This document shows, piece by piece, positions 40,435 through 50,206 of a stretch of DNA of 64,000 bases. Made by a program: the position numbers and the translations under genes. The DNA comes from Caulobacter sp. (lineage in GTDB: Bacteria; Pseudomonadota; Alphaproteobacteria; Caulobacterales; Caulobacteraceae), in NCBI GenBank assembly GCA_030683005.1, contig JAUXMY010000005.1:54701-118700 (forward strand), read 5' to 3'. The stretch's first letter is position 1; each line of letters opens with the position of its first letter. Below the pieces are notes generated by a model that was not told the origin of the DNA, ran no database searches, and saw only the letters and a list, made by a program, of their open reading frames with translations.

Positions 40435-40950
40435 TCAGCGGCGTTCCAGGACCCGGACGACGAAGGCGTGGTCGTCATCGGGACCGGCGGGGTGTTCCTC
40501 GCGGCTCACTTCCTTCCAGTCGGCCTCGTCAAACGCCGGCAGAACGACGTCGCCCTCCGGCTCGGCGTCGACCTCGGTCAGGTAGATGCGCCGGGCCTTG
40601 GGCAGGGCCAGCTCGAACAGCGCCAGGCCGCCGATGACGCAAACCTCCGCCGCGCCGTCATCCTCCGCCTGCTCGCGGGCCAGCTCGACGGCCTCGTTGA
40701 ACCGCTCGCAGACCACGGCCTTGTCGGGCTGGAACGAGCCGTCGCGGGACAGCACCACGTTCAGCCGGCCGGGCAGGGGCTTGAAGGGCAGGCTGTCCCA
40801 GGTCTTGCGGCCCATGATGACCGGCTTGCCCATCGTGTTCTGCTTGAAGAGCGCCAGATCCGATTTCAGCCGCCAGGGCAGGCCTCCGTCGCGGCCGATG
40901 ACGCCATTGCGGGCGCGGGCGAGGACAAGGGCGATGGGAAGCAAGCTCAT
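40435..40950 (-). CDS. folA: Dihydrofolate reductase
   Basis: 171 residues. LVLARARNGVIGRDGGLPWR at the N-terminus, MGRKTWDSLPFKPLPGRLNV and the NADPH-binding VCVIGGLALFELALPKARRI are the DHFR signatures; length is standard. It reduces dihydrofolate produced by thymidylate synthase, whose gene lies upstream in the same direction with one unknown gene in between. Start at ATG 40950. Confidence 0.97.
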   Translation of the reverse strand: MSLLPIALVLARARNGVIGRDGGLPWRLKSDLALFKQNTMGKPVIMGRKTWDSLPFKPLPGRLNVVLSRDGSFQPDKAVVCERFNEAVELAREQAEDDGAAEVCVIGGLALFELALPKARRIYLTEVDAEPEGDVVLPAFDEADWKEVSREEHPAGPDDDHAFVVRVLERR

Positions 40951-41007
40951 GTCCCCTACATGGCGCCGTCCGCGCCGCGCCGCCAGCGCCCAAGCCTTGT
41001 AACCCTG

Positions 41008-41520
41008 TTACAGGACCCAGCCGTAGATGATCACGTAGTTGGCGCCCTTGCTCGAGTCGGCTGCTTCATTGGCCGTCAGGTGCAGTGCATGGAACCGGGA
41101 GCCGATCTGCCGGACCATCATCTGCTCGACTCCGCCAGCCGCACGCGGCGCAGGGTCCGGGACCAGATAGCCTTCCGACCGGGCTCGGGATTCCAGGGTC
41201 GTGCGAAGCCACCCGATGTTGGGGAGCCGTCCCCAGACGCCGACGGAACAGAGGCGCAGGGTGCTGCCGTTCGCCTGGGGCTTGTCGCTGAGCCAGACCT
41301 GATACTCGAGGCCGGGCTGGTTCTTCACCCAGCGCTGCGCGGCGCGGGCTGACGGCCGAAATCCCTGGGTTGTCAGCGCGCTGACCAGGTCCGCTCCGGT
41401 CTCGAGCGCATAACAGGCGTTCACCGCGGCGAGGGCGACGTCTTCCGGCGCCGTCGACTGCGCGCGCACCGGCGTGACAACGAACAGCGCCAGGACGACG
41501 GCGATCAGGATACGGGTCAT
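41008..41520 (-). CDS. Secreted protein of unknown function between thyA and folA
   Basis: 170 residues with signal peptide MTRILIAVVLALFVVTPVRA. The mature part has two cysteines (VNACYALETG and TLRLCSVGVW), which may form a disulfide, and no known motif. Insertion between thyA and folA, which are usually adjacent in alphaproteobacteria, suggests a lineage-specific addition. It shares the strand with both and may be read with them. Confidence 0.72.
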   Translation of the reverse strand: MTRILIAVVLALFVVTPVRAQSTAPEDVALAAVNACYALETGADLVSALTTQGFRPSARAAQRWVKNQPGLEYQVWLSDKPQANGSTLRLCSVGVWGRLPNIGWLRTTLESRARSEGYLVPDPAPRAAGGVEQMMVRQIGSRFHALHLTANEAADSSKGANYVIIYGWVL

Positions 41521-41638
41521 CTGCAGGCCTCCAAGGGTGCGGCGCGATCATCGAGCCGCCAGCCGCCGGAGGCATCCCCTGAAACGGGGGCTTGATCTGG
41601 AGCCTGTCTGTGGGCTCGGGGCTTGCCGGAGGAAGATG

Positions 41639-42487
41639 TCAGACCGCGATGGGGGCCTTGATGCCGGGATGAGCCTGATAGCCCTCCAGCACGAAGTCCT
41701 CGTACTCGAACGCGAACAGGTCGCGGCGCGGCGCGAGGGTCATGGTCGGGAACTCGAGGGGCTCACGGCTCAGCTGCAGCCGCGCCTGGTCCAGGTGGTT
41801 CAGGTACAGGTGGGCGTCGCCGAAGCTGTGTACGAATTCGCCGGGCTTGAGGCCGGTGACCTGCGCCATCATCAGGGTCAGCAAGGCGTAGCTGGCGATG
41901 TTGAAGGGCACGCCGAGGAAGACGTCGGCGCTGCGCTGGTAGAGCTGGCAGCTCAGCTTGCCGTCGGCCACGAAGAACTGGAACAGGCAGTGGCAGGGCG
42001 GCAGGGCCATATCGTCGACGTCGGCGGGGTTCCAGGCGCTGACGATATGACGGCGGCTGTCGGGGTTGGTCTTCAGGTTCTCGACCAAGTCGGCGATCTG
42101 GTCGATCACCCGGCCGTCCGGCGCTGCCCAGGACCGCCACTGCCGGCCGTAGACGGGGCCGAGGTCGCCGCTCTCGTCGGCCCATTCGTCCCAGATGCTG
42201 ACACCGCGCTCCTGCAGCCAGCGCACGTTGGTGTCGCCGCGCAGGAACCATAGCAGCTCGAGCACGATCGACTTGAGATGCAGCTTCTTGGTGGTCAGCA
42301 GCGGAAAGCCGCGCGACAGGTCGAAGCGCATCTGGCGGCCGAAGACGCCGAGCGTACCGGTGCCTGTGCGGTCGCCGCGCTGCACGCCGTTGTCGAGAAT
42401 GTCCTGCAGCAACGCCAGATACTGCCGCTCGGGGTGGTCGGCGGCAGCCTTCGGTGTTGCGGTGATCATGGACGCGAGGGCGGTCAA
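41639..42487 (-). CDS. thyA: Thymidylate synthase
   Basis: 282 residues (an internal ATG at residue 7, base 42469, would give 276). It methylates dUMP to dTMP with methylene-tetrahydrofolate. The active-site Cys165 lies in [13 protein letters not shown], and [19 protein letters not shown], the [15 protein letters not shown] loop and [20 protein letters not shown] are diagnostic. First gene of the minus-strand group with folA. Confidence 0.98.
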   Translation of the reverse strand: MTALASMITATPKAAADHPERQYLALLQDILDNGVQRGDRTGTGTLGVFGRQMRFDLSRGFPLLTTKKLHLKSIVLELLWFLRGDTNVRWLQERGVSIWDEWADESGDLGPVYGRQWRSWAAPDGRVIDQIADLVENLKTNPDSRRHIVSAWNPADVDDMALPPCHCLFQFFVADGKLSCQLYQRSADVFLGVPFNIASYALLTLMMAQVTGLKPGEFVHSFGDAHLYLNHLDQARLQLSREPLEFPTMTLAPRRDLFAFEYEDFVLEGYQAHPGIKAPIAV

Positions 42488-42626
42488 GACGGGCAGGCTC
42501 CTTGAAGGCGCAGGCTGCGCCGGTCCGGGGTGATTCGCACCGGATTTCTTGGTCGCGGACGCCGGTTATCCCCACCTCTTGATCTCATGCGACCGGGGAG
42601 CGAGTATCGGGCTCGTTCAAGTCTTC

Positions 42627-42926
42627 ATGGTAGGGTGTCTCGTGGTCGCCGCATTGCTCATCAGCCTGTTCGTTTTCGGTGCGGATCCCCAGCCGGAGGC
42701 GCCCCCCAACGCCGAGACGCCGGCCAGCCCGGCGACGACTCCGCCGCAGGTCGCCAAGCCGGACGACAGCCGTCTGGTCTGTCGCCGGGAATCGCAGCCC
42801 AACACGCGCTTCAAGACCAAGATCTGCAAGACCGTGGCGGAGTGGGAATCGCAGGCCGAGGCCGCGCGTCAGGCGTTCGCCGAGACCCAGCAGCGCCCGA
42901 TGGTCAATATCGGCAGGGGCAACTAG
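42627..42926 (+). CDS. Small membrane-anchored protein of unknown function
   Basis: 99 residues from ATG 42627, with an N-terminal hydrophobic helix (VGCLVVAALLISLFVFGA), a Pro/Ala/Thr-rich linker (PQPEAPPNAETPASPATTPP) and a polar end with two cysteines (SRLVCRRESQPNTRFKTKIC). The CRRExxxxTRFKxKxCKT pattern recurs in small envelope proteins of Caulobacterales and sphingomonads. A longer frame from 42549 would bury the helix and lacks a ribosome-binding site. Function unknown. Confidence 0.65.
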   Translation: MVGCLVVAALLISLFVFGADPQPEAPPNAETPASPATTPPQVAKPDDSRLVCRRESQPNTRFKTKICKTVAEWESQAEAARQAFAETQQRPMVNIGRGN

Positions 42927-43152
42927 CCCGGCGGGGGCGGGACCGGCCGCGCGCGCCTCATCGCCGACCGGTCCCCGTTGTTCTTCCGCCTGCCCCTCAG
43001 GCGGGCGTCCTGCCGGAAGTCACGGCCAGGGGGCGATAGCCCTCGGCCATGCGGCGAGACGGGAGGAATCTGTAGGGTTTTTAACGTGTTGTCCCGCCGG
43101 AGAGCGGATAGCACAGCCTCCAGCGTCGTAATCCGGGAGGGAAACCGTACCG

Positions 43153-43794
43153 ATGGTTCAGTTCCAGACGATCGAAAAGCCAGTCGGCAAGGGCGCCCAG
43201 ACCCGCGAGCGAATCCTTGATATCGCCGAGACGAACGTCCTGCAGAAGGGCTTCGCGGCCACCTCGCTCGACGAGATCATCTTCGAGGCGGGCCTGACCA
43301 AGAGCGGGTTCTTCTACCATTTCCGGGACAAGACCGAACTGGCCCGGGCGCTGATGCTTCGGTTCCTCGACAGGGACAAGGCGCTGCTGGACGACATCTG
43401 GGCGCGGGCCGAGGCGCTCAGCGAGGATCCGCTGCACAGTTTCCTGATCGCGCTGAAGCTCTTCGCCGACGCCATGGACGACCTTCCCACCATCCACCCA
43501 GGCTGCATGGTGGCCTCGGTCGCCTATCACGAACAGCAGTTCGACCAGGGCGTCCGCCAGCTGGCGCGGGAGGCCATCCTGGCCTGGCGGATCCGCATCC
43601 GGGCCCACCTGGACCGGATCGTCGGGCACTACGAAACGCCCGCCGACCTCGATCTGGACGCACTGGCCGACATGCTGAGCGCCGTCACCGATGGCGGCAT
43701 CGTGCTGTCCAAGGCGATGGGCCAGGCCGAACTGCTCGGACGGCAAATCCGGACGATGCGTGTCCTCGTCCGGACCGCCTTCCTCGGCCGCTGA
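43153..43794 (+). CDS. TetR/AcrR-family transcriptional regulator
   Basis: 213 residues. The N-terminal HTH is canonical: TRERILDIAETNVLQKGFAA, TSLDEIIFEAGLTKSGFFYH and FRDKTELARALMLRF. The C-terminal ligand domain is helical and contains HPGCMVASVAYHEQQFDQGV, typical of the group regulating efflux or detoxification genes. No divergent target gene is obvious. Its stop directly abuts the stop of the convergent DUF924 gene (TGATCA). Confidence 0.93.
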   Translation: MVQFQTIEKPVGKGAQTRERILDIAETNVLQKGFAATSLDEIIFEAGLTKSGFFYHFRDKTELARALMLRFLDRDKALLDDIWARAEALSEDPLHSFLIALKLFADAMDDLPTIHPGCMVASVAYHEQQFDQGVRQLAREAILAWRIRIRAHLDRIVGHYETPADLDLDALADMLSAVTDGGIVLSKAMGQAELLGRQIRTMRVLVRTAFLGR

Positions 43795-44349
43795 TCACCC
43801 GGCGAACCCGCCGTCATCGAGGAAGGCCTGCTCCTCGGGCGTCGTCTCGCGGCCGAGCGCCCGGTTACGGTGCGGGAACCGCCCGAACCGGGTGATGATG
43901 TCCCGGTGCACGATCGCCCATTTCAGCGTTTCCTCGTCGCCGGTGGCGTCGCGCAGAGCCGTCGTCAGCGTCACGCAGAGATCCTGGTCGGCCGGGTCCT
44001 CCGAGTGCTCGAACGGCAGATAGAAGAACGGCCGCATCTCCGGCTCGATCTCCTGGTCGAAGTCGTTCTGGATGGCGTGCCGGGCGATGGCCCGCGCCAG
44101 CGGGTCGGTCGCGAAGGCGTGGGCCGATCCCCGCCACAGGTTGCGCGGAAACTGGTCCAGCAGGATCAGCAGGGCCAGACAGCCCTCCGCCGAACCGCGC
44201 CAGGCGTCGTACTCGCCCCGGGCGGCGCGGAAGTGGACGGGCTCGAACTTCAGCCGGATCGAGTCGTCGAAGCGGTAGTCCTTGCGGAACCACTTGCCCG
44301 GTCCGGCGAGGCGCCAGAAGCCGGTGATGTCGACAGGGGTCGCGGTCAT
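43795..44349 (-). CDS. DUF924 family protein
   Basis: 184 residues from ATG 44349. The family hallmarks WFRKDYRFDDSIRLKF, CLALLILLDQFPRNLWRGSA, YLPFEHSEDPADQDLCV and RFGRFPHRNRALGRETTPEE are all present. The fold is helical, TPR-like; the biochemical function is not established. The frame upstream of this ATG runs antisense to the RcnB-like gene and is not part of the gene. Confidence 0.93.
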   Translation of the reverse strand: MTATPVDITGFWRLAGPGKWFRKDYRFDDSIRLKFEPVHFRAARGEYDAWRGSAEGCLALLILLDQFPRNLWRGSAHAFATDPLARAIARHAIQNDFDQEIEPEMRPFFYLPFEHSEDPADQDLCVTLTTALRDATGDEETLKWAIVHRDIITRFGRFPHRNRALGRETTPEEQAFLDDGGFAG

Positions 44350-44469
44350 GGCGGTGAAGCTGGCGCAGAGCGGGCTTTCGTTCAAGTACGGTTCAGGTTG
44401 ACCGGCGCATCCGTGGTCACAAGGGACCACAGTCGGGCCGGCCCAGCGGCGGCCCTCGGAGACACAGGG

Positions 44470-45564
44470 ATGAAAAAGACCATTACGACGGCCCTGGTGC
44501 TGACGATGCTGGCCAGTACGGCCGCCGTCGCACAGCCCTACGGGAGCGGTCGAGGGAGTGCGCAGTCCGACGAGCCGCGATCGAGCGCGCCCCGCGGCGA
44601 CCGCGGCGACCGCGGCGATCGTGGCGAGGGCCGGCGGGACCGCGCTCCGCCCCAGGCCCAGACGCCTCCAGCCGCCACACCTGCGCCGGCTGCGCCGCGC
44701 GCCGGCCGGCCCGATCGTCCGGCTTCCGCTGACGCGCCCCGCCCGCGGGGTCCCGGTGGACGGCCTGACGCCGCCGCGCGTGACGGTCGCGATGGTCGCG
44801 GTCCGGGTGGTCAAGGCGCCCCGCAAGGTCAGGGACGCCCCGACGCGCGCCCCGGCCAGGGCGGGCAGGGCGGTTGGGACCGGGGCGGTCGCCCCGGCCA
44901 GCCCGGTCAGCCCGGTCAGCCCGGTCAGCCCGGTCGCCCCGGCTCGCCCCAGGGCGGCTGGGACCGTGACCGCGATGGACGCCCCGACGCTCGTCCCGGT
45001 CAGGGCGGCCAAGGTGGCCAGGGCGGCTGGGACCGTGATCGTGATCGCGATCGCGACGGACGCCCCGGACAGGGCGGCCGGGATCGTGACCGCGACGGAC
45101 GGCCCGACGCGCGCCCGGGACAGGGCGGACAGGGCGGCTGGGATCGCGATCGCGACCGGCGCCCCGACACCCGTCCCGGACAGGGCGGCTGGGACCGTGA
45201 CGACCGCCGTGGCGGCGGACAGCGCTGGGACGGCCGCCGTCCGGGCGAGGGCCGCAGCCTTCGCGACCGCGACCGGGGCCGCAGCTGGTACGACGAGCGC
45301 CAGTGGCGCCGGTCCTACACCGCGCCCCGCCGCTACCGCGCCCCGACCTACCGCTATCCGAGCGGCTGGTACGTGCGGAGCTGGAGCTATGGCGACTTCC
45401 TGCCGTTCGGCTGGTTCAGCGCAAGCTACTACCTGAACGCCGGCCACTACGGCCTGCCCTACGCCCCGATCGGGACGGAGTGGGTCCGGGTCGGCAGCGA
45501 CGCCGTGCTGGTCGATGTCTGGAGCGGCCGGGTTCTGGCGGTTTACTACAACCTCTTCTGGTAA
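44470..45564 (+). CDS. RcnB-like periplasmic protein with collagen-like Arg/Asp/Gly repeats
   Basis: 364 residues. Signal peptide MKKTITTALVLTMLASTAAVA. Residues 25-285 are low-complexity and disordered, built from GDRGDRGDRGEG, PGQPGQPGQPGQPGRP and WDRDRDRDRDGRPGQGG units, a polyampholyte with collagen-like triplets. Residues about 290-364 form the conserved RcnB-type domain (DFLPFGWFSASYYLNAGHYG; APIGTEWVRVGSDAVLVDVW). RcnB of E. coli modulates Ni/Co homeostasis in the periplasm; whether this protein does so is unknown. A strong terminator follows. Confidence 0.85.
   Translation: MKKTITTALVLTMLASTAAVAQPYGSGRGSAQSDEPRSSAPRGDRGDRGDRGEGRRDRAPPQAQTPPAATPAPAAPRAGRPDRPASADAPRPRGPGGRPDAAARDGRDGRGPGGQGAPQGQGRPDARPGQGGQGGWDRGGRPGQPGQPGQPGQPGRPGSPQGGWDRDRDGRPDARPGQGGQGGQGGWDRDRDRDRDGRPGQGGRDRDRDGRPDARPGQGGQGGWDRDRDRRPDTRPGQGGWDRDDRRGGGQRWDGRRPGEGRSLRDRDRGRSWYDERQWRRSYTAPRRYRAPTYRYPSGWYVRSWSYGDFLPFGWFSASYYLNAGHYGLPYAPIGTEWVRVGSDAVLVDVWSGRVLAVYYNLFW
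44899..44934 (+). repeat. Four tandem 9-bp units CAGCCCGGT inside the RcnB-like gene
   Basis: Perfect in-frame 9-bp repeats encoding Gln-Pro-Gly triplets. Copy number can change by replication slippage without shifting the frame. Confidence 0.9.
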
Positions 45565-45588
45565 GGGCTCGCCCCTGACCGACGCGAA

Positions 45589-45616
45589 GGCCCCGGAGGC
45601 GACTCCGGGGCCTTTT
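45589..45616 (+). terminator. Rho-independent terminator after the RcnB-like gene
   Basis: Perfect 10-bp stem GGCCCCGGAG / CTCCGGGGCC with a GCGA tetraloop followed by TTTT. It separates the RcnB-like gene from ilvC. Confidence 0.93.
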
Positions 45617-45661
45617 CGTTGGCGCTTTCCCTTGACCCGCGCGCAAAATTCCGCTCGATAG

Positions 45662-46744
<1,083 letters not shown>

Positions 46745-46785
46745 GCCAGATCCGACCTTGGATCTTCAGGGCTGAGGGCTTGTCC

Positions 46786-47217
46786 GTGCGTCGTCGTACC
46801 GTTCTCACCGCCGCGATCGCCGCGGCGCTGTGCCTGGCCTCGGGCGCGGCGCCCGCGGCGCCCGAGGCCCAGCCCACCGATGTCGACAGCGTTACCGTCT
46901 TCGCATCCACCGACGTGCGCCTGACCATCGCGATCGGCGGGAACGTGACACCTGACCAGGTGGTGACCAGCGCGCCGGTCGGCATCCGCTGCGGCGGCGC
47001 GCTGTTCCAGTACATGAACATCGAGAACCGCCAGTGCTGGCTCTGGGTGCGCCGCAATCAGGCGGTGATGCTGACAGCCCAGGGCAAGGGTGAGTTCGGC
47101 CGCGACTGGACGGTGGCGTGGAACGGCTGTGAGCCGGTGGCGGGCGGGCCTGCCTGCAGGCTGACGCCGGCCGGGGAGTCCGTGGTGGCCGCGGTGTTCA
47201 GCAGCGGAACCCGCTGA
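46786..47217 (+). CDS. Secreted protein of unknown function
   Basis: 143 residues from GTG 46786 with GAGGG 7 nt upstream, giving a signal peptide VRRRTVLTAAIAAALCLASG ending at GAAPAAP. The mature part has four cysteines (GIRCGG, NRQCWL, WNGCEP, GPACRL), suggesting two disulfides in a small beta-rich periplasmic domain. No family recognised. It is 41 bp after ilvC, but its likely partner is unclear. Confidence 0.65.
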   Translation: MRRRTVLTAAIAAALCLASGAAPAAPEAQPTDVDSVTVFASTDVRLTIAIGGNVTPDQVVTSAPVGIRCGGALFQYMNIENRQCWLWVRRNQAVMLTAQGKGEFGRDWTVAWNGCEPVAGGPACRLTPAGESVVAAVFSSGTR

Positions 47218-47286
47218 TCCGCACCTGACGCCTTGCAGACCGGGCTCCGGCGACCGACATTCAGGCATCGTCACCGGGAGATCGCC

Positions 47287-47862
47287 ATGAAGCCGCTGTT
47301 CCTCGCCGCCGCCCTCGCCCTGGCCGCCGCGCCGGCGCTCGCCGCGCCGGTGGCCTACATCATCGATCCGACTCACACCCAGACGACCTTCGAGATCGAC
47401 CGGTTCGGCTTCACCACCATCTTTGGCGCCTTCACCGCCTCCGAAGGCACGATCTGGATCGACGAGGCCGATCCCTCGAAGTCGCGCGTCGAGGCGTCGG
47501 TGAAGACCGCCAGCCTGGCGGCCGGCGACCCGACCCGCGATGATCACCTGAAGGGCGAGCGCTGGCTGAATGTGGCCGCCCACCCGCTGGTCACCTTCAA
47601 GTCGACCAAGGTCACGCCCACCGGCAAGGACACCGCCGATGTGGCCGGCGACTTCACGCTGAACGGCGTCACCAAACCGGTCGTGTTCAAGGTCAAGCTC
47701 AACAAGATCGGCGTCGCGCCGGGCTCGGGCAAGCAGACGGCCGGCTTCACGATCCTCGGCGAGGTCGACCGCACGGACTACGGCATCAGCGTCGCGGCCG
47801 GCGTGATCGGCAACAGGGTCGGCATTCGCATCGAAGCGCTCGCCGTCGCCCCGGCCAAGTAG
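47287..47862 (+). CDS. yceI: YceI-family periplasmic polyisoprenoid-binding protein
   Basis: 191 residues. Signal peptide MKPLFLAAALALAAAPALA, then the lipocalin-like YceI domain: YIIDPTHTQTTFEIDRFGFT, TRDDHLKGERWLNVAAHPLV and GDFTLNGVTKPVVFKVKLNK. Members bind isoprenoid lipids such as ubiquinone-like chains in the periplasm and are linked to stress responses. Followed after 2 bp by the deoxyribosyltransferase gene. Confidence 0.95.
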   Translation: MKPLFLAAALALAAAPALAAPVAYIIDPTHTQTTFEIDRFGFTTIFGAFTASEGTIWIDEADPSKSRVEASVKTASLAAGDPTRDDHLKGERWLNVAAHPLVTFKSTKVTPTGKDTADVAGDFTLNGVTKPVVFKVKLNKIGVAPGSGKQTAGFTILGEVDRTDYGISVAAGVIGNRVGIRIEALAVAPAK

Positions 47863-47864
47863 GC

Positions 47865-48431
47865 ATGCGCCGCGTCGAGACCCTGTATCTGGCCGGGCCC
47901 GAGGTCTGGTACCCGAACGCGGGCGCGCACTTCGGTCTGCGCCAGCACCTGTGCACCGAGTCCGGCTTCGAAATGCTGCTTCCGGACATGGAGGCGATGC
48001 GCGAGCTGGACCCGGGCGAGATCATGGCCCGGGAGATCTACGCCGAGCGCATCGCCCGGATGCGCCGCGCCGACGCCGGGATCATCAACCTGACGCCCTG
48101 GCGCGGCCCGACGGCTGATCCCGGCGCGGCGTTCGAGGCAGGCTTCATGTCGGGCCTGGGCAAGCCGGTCTTCGCCTGGATGAACATCCCGGCCGAGGAG
48201 GACGCCGAGTACCGCGACCGCATCGACGCCCACATCGGCGCCCAGCTTGACGAGGACGGCGTCTGGCGCGATGGCCAGGGCGCGCTGATCGAGGACTTCG
48301 GCCTGCCGGAGACCACCATGCTCTGGGCCGAGGCGCGGCGCCTGTTCGTCATCGTGACCCAGGATGTCATGAGCGACGTCACGGGGCTGCAGCTGTGCCT
48401 GCAGGCATTGCGGGCGTATATTGAGGAGTAG
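47865..48431 (+). CDS. Nucleoside 2-deoxyribosyltransferase
   Basis: 188 residues. The fold signature LYLAGPEVWYPNAGAHF, MRRADAGIINLTPWRGPTAD and PGAAFEAGFMSGLGKPVFAW, with the catalytic Glu in the FEAGFM segment, identifies the family. These enzymes exchange or remove the base of deoxynucleosides in salvage. The Asn-Leu-Thr-Pro loop with Asp in DAGIINLTP binds the sugar. It is 2 bp after yceI, so the two are likely co-transcribed. Confidence 0.92.
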   Translation: MRRVETLYLAGPEVWYPNAGAHFGLRQHLCTESGFEMLLPDMEAMRELDPGEIMAREIYAERIARMRRADAGIINLTPWRGPTADPGAAFEAGFMSGLGKPVFAWMNIPAEEDAEYRDRIDAHIGAQLDEDGVWRDGQGALIEDFGLPETTMLWAEARRLFVIVTQDVMSDVTGLQLCLQALRAYIEE

Positions 48432-48473
48432 CGCAGGCTGGCGTGTCCGCCCCCTCCTGGCTAACTCCCTGAC

Positions 48474-48800
48474 CTGGCGAAAACAAAGAAGGCCGGGTTC
48501 GAGATTCAGGTCGGCGGGGAGCCATATGTCTGGCGGCTGCAACGCCCGCCGGCCTGGTCCAGCGACGCCCATGCCTTCGTCGGCATGGCGATCACCTTGC
48601 GGCGCGGCGAGGGGCAGCGCGAAGCGGTGGTGGAGTTCCCGGCGCCGCCGCAGCCCAAGTACGGCGCGCCGACGCTGAAGGCCTCGCCGATCGGCCCGGA
48701 GCTCGTGGATAAGGCCATCGCTTCCTCCATCGAAGCCGGCTGGGACCCGCTATCCCGGGGCAAGGTCGTCGCCTTCGTCGTGGACGAGTCCGGGAGCTGA
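48474..48800 (+). CDS. Small protein of unknown function with probable CTG start
   Basis: An open frame from the stop at 48462 to TGA 48800 has no ATG/GTG/TTG until 48585, yet the segment before it (AKTKKAGFEIQVGGEPYVWR) reads as good protein. A CTG at 48474 gives 108 residues beginning MAKTKKAGFEIQV. The shorter ATG form has 71. Body: LQRPPAWSSDAHAFVG, ITLRRGEGQREAVVEFP and a C-terminal VDKAIASSIEAGWDPLSRGK. No named family is recognised. Start uncertain. Confidence 0.55.
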   Translation: MAKTKKAGFEIQVGGEPYVWRLQRPPAWSSDAHAFVGMAITLRRGEGQREAVVEFPAPPQPKYGAPTLKASPIGPELVDKAIASSIEAGWDPLSRGKVVAFVVDESGS

Positions 48801-48926
48801 GGCCTGGGCGTCCGCCGACGCCCCGACGCGGCCCGGCTGGTCACCCGGGTGTGGTTTTCGAAGGAGGTGGGGCTAGGCGCCGTCAAGCGGGCGGCTAGGA
48901 TGGCGTCCTCATAGTGGGGGCAAGTC

Positions 48927-50195
48927 GTGAGTGTATTTCAAGGACGGAGCGCGAGCCGTGGGCTTCGCTCCGCCGCCGTGTGGGCGTCCGGTCTGTTGCT
49001 GGCAGGCATTGTGTCGCTCGCCGGCCCGGCGCAAGCCGTGGGCGTCAACCTGTACAGGGCCACCGCCGGCTACCTGTATTTCAACAAGCCCGGCGCCGAA
49101 ATGGCGACCCATGACGCCGATTTGGCGAACTGCTTCGTGACCTGGCAGGGCGGCGTCATCCCCGGCAACACGATCATGGGAATCGGCGCCACCGGGGTCG
49201 TCGACGGCCTGATTGCCGGCGCTGTTCAGAACCAGATGATGAAGGGCTGGGAGCGTGCGCGGCTGGCGGTCAACGTCGAGCATTGCATGGTCGCCAGGGG
49301 CTGGCGGCTGGTTCGTCTGCCCGAGGCCGAAGGCCGCAAGCTGGCGGCGCTTGATCGGCAGGCGCTGACGGCCACGCTCGCGCCCTGGGTCGGCGCCGAC
49401 ATCCCGGAGGGACAGATCGTGCGCGTCTGGCGCAACGAGGCGGCGATGGGTGAAGAGGGGATGCGCGCGAGCAGTCCCCAGGGGGCGTCGCAGACCTTGC
49501 TGAGCTCGCTTTCGATGAGCGAGGAGGCGTTGCCGTCGGCGCGGAGTCTGCTGTTGGCACAGGACCGGGTTCGCGGTCCGCAGGATCCGTCGGCCCCGCG
49601 CCGCGTGTCGTTCAGCCCGGGCGCCTGGCTGGCCGTGCCGACGCCGTTGCCGGAACTGTCGCCGGCGGAGCTGTCGTCCCTCCCTCCCGGGGCGGCGCTG
49701 CTCATCATCAAGATGTCCGGCGCAAAGGGCGCGAGCCTGCGATTTGAACGGGACATCGGGTTGAGGCCGGAGAAGCCCTATGCGGAGATCGTGCTGGGAC
49801 GGCTTTGGAAAGCGACGGTCGTAAACGGGCGCAGGGAGAAGATCTTCGCCTTTGCCGTGCCGCCCGGGAAATGGCGACTGCTCGCCACCGGCTCTACGTT
49901 CGACTTCTGCCTCGGTTCGCCAGCCTTCGAGGTGGCGGCGGGAGATGTCGTCTACATGGGCGGCTTCAATGTCGAACCGGGCGTGCTGGTGCAACCCGAC
50001 ATGTCGCTGGAGCCGGCGCGGGAACTGCTCGGCGCCGGCTCGGAGCTAGCCGCGAAGCTCCGTCCGGCGGCCTGGGTGAACGGGTCGACCGCACCTTGCC
50101 GGAACTGGCATCCCTATGCCTACGAGTTCTCCGGCCATCCCTACGAGCCCGGCTACAGCTGGGCCGGGGCGAGCGTCCAGGCGCCCGGTCCTTAG
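48927..50195 (+). CDS. Secreted protein of unknown function
   Basis: 422 residues from GTG 48927 (GGGGGC upstream). Signal peptide region SAAVWASGLLLAGIVSLAGPAQA. The N-terminal half (residues 40-130) has NCFVTWQGGVIPGNTIMGIG and EHCMVARGWRLVRLP, resembling a small lipoprotein-like domain. The C-terminal half contains LPPGAALLIIKMSGAKGASL and FAFAVPPGKWRLLATGSTFD, a beta-sandwich-like region. Neither could be assigned to a family. Four cysteines are spread through the mature protein. Convergent with the methyltransferase gene (11 bp between stops). Confidence 0.72.
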   Translation: MSVFQGRSASRGLRSAAVWASGLLLAGIVSLAGPAQAVGVNLYRATAGYLYFNKPGAEMATHDADLANCFVTWQGGVIPGNTIMGIGATGVVDGLIAGAVQNQMMKGWERARLAVNVEHCMVARGWRLVRLPEAEGRKLAALDRQALTATLAPWVGADIPEGQIVRVWRNEAAMGEEGMRASSPQGASQTLLSSLSMSEEALPSARSLLLAQDRVRGPQDPSAPRRVSFSPGAWLAVPTPLPELSPAELSSLPPGAALLIIKMSGAKGASLRFERDIGLRPEKPYAEIVLGRLWKATVVNGRREKIFAFAVPPGKWRLLATGSTFDFCLGSPAFEVAAGDVVYMGGFNVEPGVLVQPDMSLEPARELLGAGSELAAKLRPAAWVNGSTAPCRNWHPYAYEFSGHPYEPGYSWAGASVQAPGP

Positions 50196-50206
50196 GACGT
50201 TCGCTA

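Noticed and set aside
44601..45200. Tandem repeats considered as a CRISPR array.
   Set aside because: Units are 9-bp in-frame coding repeats without spacers of constant length, and no cas genes are present.
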